Origin: Ficedula albicollis
Taxonomy: Eukaryota; Chordata; Aves; Passeriformes; Muscicapidae
Length of the DNA stretch: 64,000 bases
Reading direction: 5' to 3'
Assembly: GCF_000247815.1 (NCBI RefSeq)
Contig: NC_021681.1
Coordinates: 20,711,495-20,775,494 of the forward strand
Numbering within the stretch: position 1 is the first letter of the stretch; each line of letters begins with the position of its first letter. Positions 53,852-64,000 of this stretch are shown here, in pieces. Position numbers and translations under genes: made by a program. A model generated the notes under the pieces. The model saw only the letters and a program-made list of their open reading frames with translations. It ran no database searches and was not told the DNA's origin.

Positions 53852-56800
53852 AAAAAAAAATCAAGAAATAATGATAGTAACATCTATGCGTTTATCTTTG
53901 GTTCTACTTCAAAAAGAAAAAAGAGCTTTCTGTCAATAACACCACCTTTAAATGTGGAGATGTTTTATGCCTTCTACTCCATTAGTGGAAGCAAATACTA
54001 ATAAATAGCATGGAACAATATTTGGCACAGTCATTTTTAATGATCAACTCATTCATCAATAGCTTTAAATCACTCCTTTCCTTGGGAGACAGGAGCTGTA
54101 AGTTTTGTTGGCCTCAGCAGTAACAGCATTCCTGGAGTCTGATGGTTACACAATCACTTAAAAGACAACAGCAATGAATTTATGTTTTGTGATAACTTTT
54201 TTCCTTTGTGACATGCCCATTATAGAAAAAATCATTACTGGCCTTATTTACAGGGAATGAATCTCAGCCTCAAACAAACCCAATTTACCAATGACACTCT
54301 GCCAGCAAATGGTGATTCACCAACTGAGCAAGCGAATTAACCATCATTTTCCATATAAAATAACAGTAGACAAAAATATAACTTGGCACTCCTTCCCTCT
54401 TGTTAATGTGGACACCTAATTAGTTATATGAAAAAAAATATTTGAACTAAATATGTCAAGGTCTCAGAACTGTTTGAGTTCCTCTTTGCTTTATTAATCC
54501 AAATATTTAAATTCGCTTCTTCATGTAATTTGGTGTTTCAACCAGAATCCCAGAGACAGGCATATAAAATTATTATTTGCAGACTGCTTATGTAGCTCCC
54601 TTTTGAAACCTGCAACTACTATGAAGATATAATCCCTTTATTCAAAACATTCTTTAAGAAGCATGGTCTCTGTTAATTAGCCAAGCACTTATTCTATTCT
54701 CTGATTGCCAAACCTCACACAGTGAACAAGTTATTAGATTTCCTGATTTTTCTTTTCATTTTTGAGTTTAGAATATCCACCCAAACCACATTTCAGCTAA
54801 AACTTCTTCCCTACTTTTCCCAGAAATTAAGTGGAAAAAAGTATTGTGGAAGCTGCAGTGATGCAACTGTCCAAAGTTTTATTTTAGGGGGAAAAAAAAG
54901 CCACAGAAAGCAAATACTGCTGTGTGCATTGGCCCATCTTTGTTTGCTATTTCTCCACAGTTCTCTTTAAATTATGTTCCTTGCAGCATCCAGAGAGTGC
55001 TCTGCACTAAATCTGATTATTACTCGAGTTCTCTTTCACAGGACAAATGACAGTTTTTCTTTGTTATCCCTAGAATTCTAACACTTATACTCTGTAGGCT
55101 TTTCTAATATGTATTAATTTTTCCTATCAATACATTCTCCCTTTCTTTCACACACAACTTTAGCATGACAGTAAGCACTGAACAAAACCCAAATAATTGT
55201 GAGATTTCAGTCTTCCTTACCTCCAAACAATGGTACAACACTGTTTAGCAGTAGAAGGAGAAATAATGCATGGCAGTTTCTTTTGTTGTGGTCTAAAACT
55301 GGAATTAAATTATGAATTCTACCACTGAATCCAAAGGCACAGTACAGGATCTTCCATGTATTCACAAATTATGGAAAACTTCTATCTAACTAAACAAGAC
55401 AGGCAAATCTATCTTTTCTTTTTAAAATGATCTGATTAATTTAATTCTAAATTCCTGTTTCAACTTCTTTTATGTTCTAACCTATATTCAGAGCTCACAC
55501 AAATTAAAATGATCCTTTTCTCTCACTGGACTTTTTAAGCTCTTTGGAACCTTCACCTGGTAGCAAGAATCTCATGTGAACAGACTCACAATTTCTTCAA
55601 GACGAGATGAGCTCCAAAAAGTCACATCTCACCCCATTTGCACTGTCATAACTTACAGGTAATCTGTAATTACATTGTCTTCCTGGCAAGTACTGGAAGT
55701 AATATCAATATTCTTTATAAGCAGATCAGTCTTCCAGAGAAAATCTTCTGGGCACATGGCAAATTGTGAGCACCCATGGGAACAAACAAGGATCTGTGCT
55801 GGGCTGTTCCATCACTGTCAATACATTTGACAAGGATTCAGAAATCTAGCCAGCAATTGGAAGCAGTAATTCCTATAAATCTTTTTAATGCCACAAACTG
55901 TATGACAGTTATATTAATTACAAATAATAAGAACCTACAGAAAGGAAAGCCATACAGATAAAATGCTCACAGGTGTTTTATCCCTTACTTTTTAAATGGG
56001 GCTTTTAGGATAAACATGCAGAAGGGATGCACTCTCAAAACTAAAGAATAGGAAGCGAGATGGAAGGTGTTCACTAGGACTTAATAAAAAAATAAAAAAT
56101 TACATTCTAGTCATGTTTTATTAATTAACAGGTGCAAGCCAAGGCGGCTAAGAGGGGCTCTGTCCATACTGCTGAACAGAACACAACTGCTATTGCAAGA
56201 ATTACAAAATATTATTCAACACCACAGAAATGAAGCAGAAATTTGCTTCCTTTTCAAAACAGAGGGCATGACTCTAGCACTCATACTAATATGGCATTTA
56301 TTAGGATGAAAGAATCGAGTCTTAATAAAGTGATAAATAGATAATAAAGAGACTGCTGCAAAGCTCCAGACAATTTAGTTTTCAGATCACTGCCATGGAT
56401 TGTGTTGTGGAATCAAAGAAATAAAATGAGAAAAAACAAATAGCTCAAGGACCTAATGTAATAAACTTACTCCCTTAAATGGCAAATACTTTTTTTAATG
56501 GAGCTAGAACTGCCAACACCACTAGATTAACAAAAGGGTAAGAACTTTTCAGGAGAGTATTTCCTGCGAATACAATAGTTAAAACTGATAATAAAATGTG
56601 AATTGACATATCCATAGCACCTGCAGACTCACATATATAACATTATAAATAATTTCCCACAAATGGAAGGTTGTTTTTTCTCTGAAACGATGTTGCATCA
56701 CATTTTTCATTATACTTACACAGAAAAAATCAGATTCTTTCCATGAAGAAATTACCACTTAAACACTGAACAGGAGAAGTGGTTAAGACTGCTAAGAAGC

Positions 56801-57678
56801 AATTTACTGATATCATTTTACTAACTTAGTTGAACAATTGCCAAGCCAGATCAGTCTTAAACTGCATTTAATCCAAGATACAGCTTTGAGGAGTGCTTAT
56901 TACCAAATACTTCAAAGGCAAGTCAAGGGAACATCAGAATAAGTATTCATTTGGCAAACTTACAGAAAAAACCATCTAAAAAGCATAATTTATGAAAGTG
57001 AAATTGAACTCCAATTTATGCATATCACTTCAAACTGGTTTTGTAATTTAGAATGTGCCTTACATTATTGTCCATTCATGTAAAATATTGATAAATTCAG
57101 AAACCTCAGGAACAGCAATAGGGTCCTCAGTTTAAGGCCTGTGTGCCCTTACACCTGTGGAATATTCTGGCTCCAGATGAGCTGCACAGGCATCACTGAG
57201 CACTGACCCTGACATACTCACTTTAGACAGGGTTTATTATGGCAGGAGTGACACTCTCCCTGTGTGTCATGTTACATCTGGTAAATATACAGGTTTAAAT
57301 GCAAATTGAGAAACAGTCTGGAAAGACCTGATTGGGATGAGAAAAATGTGCTCTGTGCTGAGGAATAACAAATATGTTACTTTAAAGCTGCCAAAAGGTA
57401 AAAAAGCTGTAGGGCATGCAAGTCTGGTCAGACTTCATCTAACAAACAGGTGAAACAAGTTATCCCTTCCAACCTCTTAATCTATTATTCTTTAAAATAA
57501 AATTTAACCTGCTTATTTAAAAAAAAAAAAACAAACATCAAATAGTTCATGTGTATTTGTGAGGCTTAAATTCTTAAACAAAATAACCACCTATTGCTGT
57601 CCAACCTCAACTGGTTTTAAGCAGGTTAACCATGTAACTTCATAAACTACATATGAAACCAAATATTTTATTTCTAAC

Positions 57679-57798
57679 CTCTGCTGCCAGCTGCTGAAGA
57701 GAAGGGGATGCAACAGGGTGTAGAGTTGAGTTGCCTGTGACTGGATTATGGAGGCTAACGTAGGCCACAGCATTTCTTTGAAGAACGCTCCTGAGATC
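57679..57798 (-). CDS. NAALADL2: NAALADL2 coding exon B
   Basis: This 120-bp exon (40 codons, phase 0 at both ends) starts after GGTTGTAG and stops before GTTAGAAA. It reads DLRSVLQRNAVAYVSLHNPV and continues to SPSLQQLAAE. It has the same length as the human segment starting DFKKVLQKN and ending LQQLVVE, as recalled. It continues the peptidase-like core from exon A, about 1.5 kb away. At the place where PSMA has AYINADSSI, with its zinc-binding Asp, this exon has AYVSLHNPV, so His replaces the Asp. A GNSTL stretch gives one potential N-glycosylation site in what should be the extracellular domain. A longer open frame overlaps on the same strand but is out of register and is a shadow. Confidence 0.96.
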
Positions 57799-59289
57799 CT
57801 ACAACCCAAGCAGAGAAAATAGTTACTACTGTGCATCATTGTAATTAAGGCTGGTTTTGTTATTTTGGTTGCTTCTAGGGGAAAACTGCACCCTACATTT
57901 CCATCCCCTGTGATCCCCCAAGTATTAGTTAACTACTGCTTCTTACAATATGCTCTTATGAACTTCAAAGGATATCTTAGTGCTATTTCTCTATATAGCA
58001 GAAGTTATAATTCCATTTCACACATCATCTAAAGAAAATGCAAACAGGTCTGGGAGGAATTAAAAATTACTACACTTGTAAGGCCAAAAATGAAAACATT
58101 ATACACTGTGAAGCAACATCATGGCCTTTTAAACTTCTGCCTGACAGAAGACAAACTTCAAAAGCAATCATTATCAACACTTAAATAGACTCAAATATTT
58201 AGAGACCAAATTCAGATTTGAATTGCATAACTTTCCCAGTGTTTTCATTTTATTATTTTTCAGACTATAAAAATAGCGTGTACAAACTGTTTCAATTATT
58301 ATCTCTTTTTTAAAAGGATCCCCTTTGCCTTCTCAGTAATGAGTTCCTCTTTGCATGAAGTGGCTCTTTATATTGAACAGAAGGGGTGTAACGCAATTAC
58401 ATCTGATGCAAAGCTGACTTGAAGTGGAACTAAACAAATTTTGCTTCCAGCCTGGATCTTTCCAATTTGATTTTTTCACCCCCTCTTGTTTCTGAAGAAT
58501 AATCATATTGGAAGTATGAAATTTCAATGAGGGCTGTCTGCTTCTTACGCATGGTAAAAAGCAATTAACTCTTTATTTTATCTACTGTTTTAATTCATTG
58601 AACCACTAGAGTTGGAAAAGCAGCCATGAAACTCTCTGCCTAAAGGTGTAGCAACTCCTTTAATTTATGACCTGAAGTCTGCTTTAGCCATGTATGATCA
58701 TCAATATTTTTTGAGGTATTTTCTTTCAACCAGTTGATTCCCACTGTTGGAAGCAAGAACCCAAGGAATTGTCTGTATGCAACTCCTTAGCACAAATGTG
58801 TGAGAAGTGAATCAGCACTAGCCATGGAGACACTGCAAGGTTTATTTAATTATGTAAACCATAGCGTGGTTCTCTTCTTTCTCTCCTGATTCACTTCTCC
58901 CCACACTAAGTCTATCGATGAAAAATTATTAAACATTAAACACTCAAGAAAGTGAAAAAGCTCTCTAAGCTCTTTCTGTGCCTACGCTGGTTTTTGAGGT
59001 TTTTCTCCCTGTCAAACCCTGGCAATGCCCTTTTACAATGCTGAATTAGAGAGGGAAATCAGCTCCCAAAGGTGCTGTACATGCAACCTCCACAGCCATG
59101 GCAACATCCTGCCACCTCATTATCCCCAGGAATGGCCTCAGTGGGTGTTTTCCCTGCACATGAAGGAACACAGACAGACCTCAGAGACCAGTTAATGAGC
59201 CACAGCCTGCACGTGGTCATTTCACACTGTTTGCACACTTTCAGCAGAAGGAATCCTCAGAGCAGTGGGTGCTCCCAGAGCAGTTTTAC
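57799..59289 (-). other. NAALADL2: NAALADL2 short intron between exons A and B
   Basis: This intron of 1491 bp runs from the donor GTAAAACTG to the acceptor GGTTGTAG, preceded by a T-rich stretch (TATTTTCTCTGC). I see no repeat or element in it. Its shortness relative to the flanking introns helps anchor exons A and B as neighbours in one transcript. Confidence 0.93.
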
Positions 59290-59495
59290 CTCAGCCCACT
59301 CGTAGGAGCCGACGTTGCCCAGGGCTGTTCCTCCCCAGGAGCAGAAGAGCAGGGTCCTGTCAGGTCTCCAGCCCCTCTGCACCTTTGCCATCAGGGCTTG
59401 GAGCAGGGCTGTGATGACAGCAGTGCTGCTGGCCCAGCCTTGCCCACCATAACCCTTCAAACTGCTGTGATGGCTTCCAATGATGACGTATCTGT
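59290..59495 (-). CDS. NAALADL2: NAALADL2 coding exon A: degenerate M28 peptidase core
   Basis: This 206-bp exon opens after ATTTCAG and ends at GAG before GTAAAA. Its first two bases complete a split Asp codon, giving DRYVIIGSHH, and it ends ...GNVGSYEWAE. It corresponds to the central beta-sheet region of the peptidase-like domain. The block RGWRPDRTLLFCSWGG is nearly the same as the PSMA block ending in ILFASWDAEEFG and identifies the family. Compared with PSMA as recalled, the first His of the metal site is kept in GSHH, but the following Asp pair becomes Ser and Gln, and the catalytic and ligand Glu-Glu pair becomes Thr-Ala in CSWGGTALG. That pattern is characteristic of NAALADL2 and implies loss of zinc-peptidase chemistry. 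The acceptor is unusual because a 311-nt C run starts about 43 nt upstream of it. The previous exon is outside the window. Confidence 0.96.
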
Positions 59496-59509
59496 CTGAA
59501 ATGAGGAAT

Positions 59510-59510
<1 letters not shown>
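59496..59510 (-). promoter_or_regulatory. Splice acceptor of exon A
   Basis: On the gene strand the acceptor is TATTCCTCATTTCAG. The AG is at 59496-59497. Upstream there is no other AG until about 59906-59907, because the interval is made of T and C runs with one GG. The only adenines close to the AG lie within the last 13 or so nucleotides, so an ordinary branch point 18-40 nt upstream is not evident. Confidence 0.85.
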
Positions 59511-59891
<381 letters not shown>

Positions 59892-60371
59892 AACAAAAAA
59901 ACAATCTTTTTTTCCTGGATACTCAGATTATAAGAATTCCAAACAACCCTAAAAATGAACTGTATTAGTAGTGTGTATTGTCATTAATGCAACACAAAGC
60001 TGTCAATAAAAATGTATATGGTGACATGCAAGACAATCATACAACAGTTATACATAAAACTGTGAGTCATAGTTAAAAATGAACTAGCAAATAAATATAT
60101 GTATACAGTTTGCTAAATTAATCCCCACGCCCTTGCCTTCTTTGTTTACTTATTGCTCTCCTTATAGATCTTATATAGACCATTTTTATAGCCAGGACTA
60201 GGTCATACAGACAATCATGCTCACAGTAGAGTGTTATAAAAAACCACAAAATAATAAGCAGGAAACAATCTTTAATACACAACAGCATCCAAAAAAAAAA
60301 GGAAGGAAAAATAAAAAACTAAAGAAAAAAAAGGTGTGGCAGTGCAATGGGAAACATAAAGAAAACACACA

Positions 60372-60600
60372 AAGTATTAGTACTCCCTCACCTGGAAGAC
60401 TGTGTTCAGTGCTCACCACCCTATCTCAAAAAAGACATGGCAGAAACAGCAGTGGAGCAGCTGGCAAGCAGATTAGAGATCAGGACTTAGCCTTCCATGG
60501 AAGGAGACATTAAAATAGCTGGACTGCAGGTTTAGAGAGGAGACATGACAGAGGGATAGAGATAATGAATGATACAGAAATGGTAAGTCACACCTAGCGG
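60372..60600 (+). mobile_element. Old CR1-like LINE fragment
   Basis: The plus strand contains ACTGTGTTCAGTGCTCACCA, then TCTCAAAAAAGACATGGCAG, and later GAGAGGAGACATGACAGAGG followed by ATAGAGATAATGAATGATAC. These appear in the order and spacing of the 3' coding end of ancient sauropsid CR1 elements (TACTGTGTTCAGTTCTGG..., then GGGACATGATAGAGGTCTAT...). It is heavily diverged and has no open frame. Identification is by remembered consensus. Confidence 0.55.
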
Positions 60601-60880
60601 CTGTGTTAATGCTGGAAGAAAGCATTTTATAGAATGAAAAGCAAGAAGTTTCAACCTGAAAAAAATATGCCTATGGTTACTCATGAAAAAAAGAACCAAA
60701 AAAAACCCCCCAACCTAACACATTTGTTTTTTCAGAGAAATGAAATTAAATCTTCTTCTCTCAAGGTATTATATATAACCATTATACCACTCCCAAGGGA
60801 CAAAACCCCCTTATTTAACTCCAGAACCGATGATGTGTTATGAAATAACATGACTGACTGGTGTGAATGAGGCCTGTCAA

Positions 60881-61666
60881 GCTGAGTTTATTCTGAATGA
60901 GCTATTAACCTTCTGTGTGAGATGAATTCACAACCCTCTTTAAAGGATTGTTTACAGGTTTTGTTTTGATATTTTGTAAAGTTTCCTCCTGGCCCAGGTC
61001 TAGACATTTAAAGGTGTTCTCTCCCTATTTCAGGATATCAACTGATAACAGAAGAACAGTTACCAACAGTGAAGAACAGAGATGCCAGACCCCAACAATC
61101 CCTGAGTGTCACATGGGTTCCAAAAAGTGCAAAAGTTTTCTTTTTCTTTCTTGATTAAGTGAATTCATTCACTTGCTGTCACTTGATCACAACAGCAACA
61201 GATCACAGCAACAGATAGCTGCCCACACTTTGTATTTGCCTATAAAATTAAAATATCTACTTGGTAAGTTGAAGCTGAGTTTATTCTGAATGAGCTATTA
61301 ACCTTCTGTGTGAGATGAATTGACAACCCTCTTTAAAGGATTGTTTACAGGTTTTGTTTTGATATTTTGTAAAGTTTCCTCCTGGCCCAGGTCTAGACAT
61401 TTAAAGGTGTTCTCTCCCTATTTCAGGATATCAACTGATAACAGAAGAACAGTTACCAACAGTGAAGAACAGAGATGCCAGACCCCAACAATCCCTGAGT
61501 GTCACATGGGTTCCAAAAAGTGCAAAAGTTTTCTTTTTCTTTCTTGATTAAGTGAATTCATTCACTTGCTGTCACTTGATCACAACAGCAACAGATCACA
61601 GCAACAGATAGCTGCCCACACTTTGTATTTGCCTATAAAATTAAAATATCTACTTGGTATGTTTTG
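60881..61666. repeat. 393-bp tandem duplication
   Basis: GCTGAGTTTATTCTGAATGA at 60881 recurs at 61274. One difference was seen (C at 60929, G at 61322). Copy 1 ends at 61273 and copy 2 at about 61666, where TTGGTAAGTT becomes TTGGTATGTT. It lies in the intron upstream of exon A. Confidence 0.95.
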
Positions 61667-63209
61667 CAGTGACTGCTGCCTGGAAACAATATTAATGGAA
61701 CACTTTGATTATAAAAGCATTCTCTATCAACTTGGAGTTTCACTAGAATTGTTCAACAAAATATTTGAACATGTTGTTTGATAAGGCATTAAAAATGCTT
61801 TACAAAGAAAAGAAGTGTTATGTACCTACAAAACAATACTTTCAATCAACTGCTTGGGGGGTGTGTGGGTATGGAAATGAGAATTTCTTTCTAAAAACAG
61901 ATATGCACACTGTCAATCTAGACTTACATAATAATTTAATGTAACAAAATGAAATCTAAACCCCATAATTTTGCAACTTGTGCGTTGAAAGGTTTAATTA
62001 TAGGTTGCACTGACAATGAGAAAACATAGGATCATCAACTCATTTAATGACAGGAATTAGGAACCAAAATGCCTTACAGGCCTCTAGGTCATTAAAGGAA
62101 GTGCCACTAACACAGGGGGATCAGACAGGATCAGTGCTTGCCTGTATAATAATTTCTGTTTAGCCTGTGAACAGACTATGTGAGAGGAGAGAGACCTCAT
62201 TAAAATAATGCAGGATATTTTGATGGAGAAGGAAGCATCAACTTACTGCTGGAGATGCCAGCTGAATGAGCAGGGGCAAAACATAACAGCTGGTGCCTCC
62301 TCTTAAATTCTTCATCTTTGCACACCTCTCCCTCAAATAGAGGCAATACCCTAAAGCAAATGACTACAGGAAAAGTATAGGAGAAATGATGGTCATGCTT
62401 GCAGAGGCAGCAGCTGTCCTTTCAGGATCACATGGCAAAAAAAGAAAAAAGAGAAAGAACTAGAGATAGAGAAAAAAATACCCATCAGATACCCTTGAAG
62501 GTGATAAGATGTGATAGTGTTCAGGGTACTGATGGGCTGGACAACAGGGATTTATCATTAAAAAGACTCTCTTTATCCTGTCTTTTCTTATTATACATCC
62601 CATCTTCAACCATGTCCAATAGAGCTATAAAATCAGTGTTACGTTTTTTGGGTTTTAAAATGCTACCAACGATCACATTTCATCTACTCCTAAATATTTT
62701 AACATCTCAGTTACACTTCAGATGCTTGTTCTTACTCCTCAGATCAAATGCCAGCTAAGGTCACCATTACAGAGATGTGCTTGTCTGTATGTGTGTGTTA
62801 GGTGGTCTTTAAGCAAAAAGAAATAAATTTCACCCTTGGTGATGCTCTACAGTCTTTCATTAAGCACTGAAGATAAATTTTGCCTTCTTTCTGCACTTCT
62901 GTGAACATGAAGGTGAATATTTCATGTGTATGAAACTAGCAAAAACCCCATCAAAATGGCAGAGAGTCAATGCCATGAAAATATCAAGATTCAAAGCAGT
63001 TGAGAAAGAACGACTGTCGTGTCAACCAGGAAGAGTAGAGAAAGAAACAAAGGTCTAACATTAATTCTGTACAAAATACTACAGTGCATTAGACTTTTAA
63101 CTTGTGCCTGTACAAGAACACAGTTGTTAGGGCTCTTGATGAGCCAGACATCCCTGGGACAAAGTTCTCATCTGGGTACTGCTACTGACTTCACTTATTT
63201 ATATATCCC

Positions 63210-63377
63210 TAGATTCCTAAAATTCAACATATATTTGAAAACCTCCAAAAAGTAGCTTCTGATTCAAAATAAGATGAAAGGTTCAGGTGTAGTTAGATTC
63301 CTAAAATTCAGCATATATTGGAAAACCTCCAAAAAGTAGCTTATGATTCAAAATAAGATGAAAGGTTCAGGTGTAGA
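63210..63377. repeat. 84-bp tandem duplication
   Basis: TAGATTCCTAAAATTCA begins both copies at 63210 and 63294. There are about three differences (for example CAACATATATTTG versus CAGCATATATTGG), so it is somewhat older than the larger duplications. Its right end touches the next duplication at a shared TAG. Confidence 0.92.
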
Positions 63378-63621
63378 GAACATATAGAAGAATTGTTAAG
63401 CAGAAACTGAAGCACACTTTTTATTATTTTTTCTTGCTGCTGTTTCACAATTCAGAAGACAGAATGTCTAAAAATGGCAGTTTCTGCCTTTCCAACTTAG
63501 AGAACATATAGAAGACTTGTTAAGCAGAAACTGAAGCACACTTTTTATTATTTTTTCTTGCTGCTGTTTCACAATTCAGAAGACAGAATGTCTAAAAATG
63601 GCAGTTTCTGCCTTTCCAACT
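63374..63621. repeat. 124-bp tandem duplication
   Basis: TAGAGAACATATAGAAG starts copies at 63374 and 63498, with one difference seen (GAAGAATTG versus GAAGACTTG). It abuts or overlaps the 84-bp duplication by a few bases. Confidence 0.93.
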
Positions 63622-64000
63622 TCATGACAGCTATTTGCAAAACATTAATAATAGCAGACTGGTAACTTCAAATTCATGAAGGAAATTAAATCCTTCATAG
63701 AAATTAAATTCACAGTGCTAATTATTTCCTCTCCTGCTTTAAACAAACAAAAAGTCTGGTGAGAAGTATAAAGTTCTGCATGCACAAAGCTGAGTCGTTA
63801 TTTCACCAACAGGAATAAAATTTTCTCCACCTCCTTCATTCCATTACTTAAAATATGAAATGACTGGCCCACCTCCTAAGGGACTGTAAATAAATTTCCA
63901 TCCTTTATTCATAAGCTAATAAAATAGTATTAAAGCGAGCATGATGATGTTTTGATGATCATCTGCACACTAGGAATTGTTTGCACTATTTCAGTAACCA

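Larger units (their letters stand above)
40160..57678 (-). other. NAALADL2: NAALADL2 intron between exons B and C
   Basis: A 17.5-kb intron from the donor GAG before GTTAGA to a T-rich acceptor ending CAG. It contains a 73-bp tandem duplication running directly into a 1066-bp tandem duplication (41358-43620), a CA repeat at 48691-48724, a T-rich tract at 51170-51244, an A/C-rich tract at 51690-51780 and a 62-bp duplication at 53728-53851. A 138-residue minus-strand frame at 50352-50768 is the longest plain open frame, but it has no recognised similarity. Nothing else stands out. Confidence 0.9.
25492..59495 (-). other. NAALADL2: NAALADL2 gene, interior part (four coding exons and their introns)
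   Basis: Four minus-strand exons with canonical AG/GT borders join in a single frame and match four consecutive segments of NAALADL2 in order and in length (69, 40, 49 and 32 codons). Identification rests on recalled human NAALADL2 and on the related FOLH1/PSMA protein, not on a database search. The protein is a single-pass type II membrane protein of the M28B family (glutamate carboxypeptidase II and transferrin receptors). Its molecular function is poorly known. Exons B, C and D are each a multiple of three and in phase 0 at both ends, so each could be skipped without a frameshift. Exon A begins in phase 1 and is 206 bp, so skipping it would shift the frame. The introns between these exons are about 1.5, 17.5 and 14.4 kb. 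The gene continues beyond both window edges. Confidence 0.95.

Noticed and set aside
57591..57839. 82-residue minus-strand frame overlapping exon B
   Set aside because: It is a shadow frame. The NAALADL2 match is in another register within 57679-57798.

Overview
This is a vertebrate, almost certainly avian, window that is nearly all intron. The base composition is AT-rich, repeats are sparse, and the dispersed elements I can recognise look like CR1 LINE fragments, which dominate bird genomes. The only gene I can support is the interior of NAALADL2 (N-acetylated alpha-linked acidic dipeptidase-like 2, a type II membrane protein of the glutamate carboxypeptidase II / transferrin receptor family). 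It lies on the minus strand. The species cannot be named from this sequence.

Layout, in gene order from right to left. 64000-59496 is intron with an old CR1-like piece, a 393-bp tandem duplication, two interlocked small duplications (84 and 124 bp) and an extraordinary purine tract that includes 311 consecutive G. Coding exon A is 59290-59495. A short intron of about 1.5 kb leads to exon B at 57679-57798. A 17.5-kb intron follows, with a 1066-bp tandem duplication, a 73-bp duplication and a 62-bp duplication. Exon C is 40013-40159. A 14.4-kb intron follows, with 421-bp and 236-bp tandem duplications and an AT-rich palindrome. Exon D is 25492-25587. Below it are 25.5 kb in which I found no convincing next exon, ending in a 51-bp minisatellite at the left edge.

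The four exons encode 69 (one codon split), 40, 49 and 32 residues. They join in frame and correspond, without a length change, to consecutive parts of human NAALADL2 as I recall it. They cover the former peptidase core and the start of the C-terminal helical region. The 5' exons (cytoplasmic tail, membrane anchor, protease-associated region) lie beyond 64000. The last coding exons lie left of 25492, probably outside the window. Residues equivalent to most of the zinc ligands and the catalytic glutamate of active M28 peptidases are replaced, so the product should be a pseudoenzyme.

The most unusual features are the 311-nt C run (sense strand) just upstream of the exon A splice acceptor, and a series of almost identical, non-overlapping tandem duplications. 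Either could be real biology or an assembly artefact. I found no RNA gene, CRISPR array, intact transposon or other gene.
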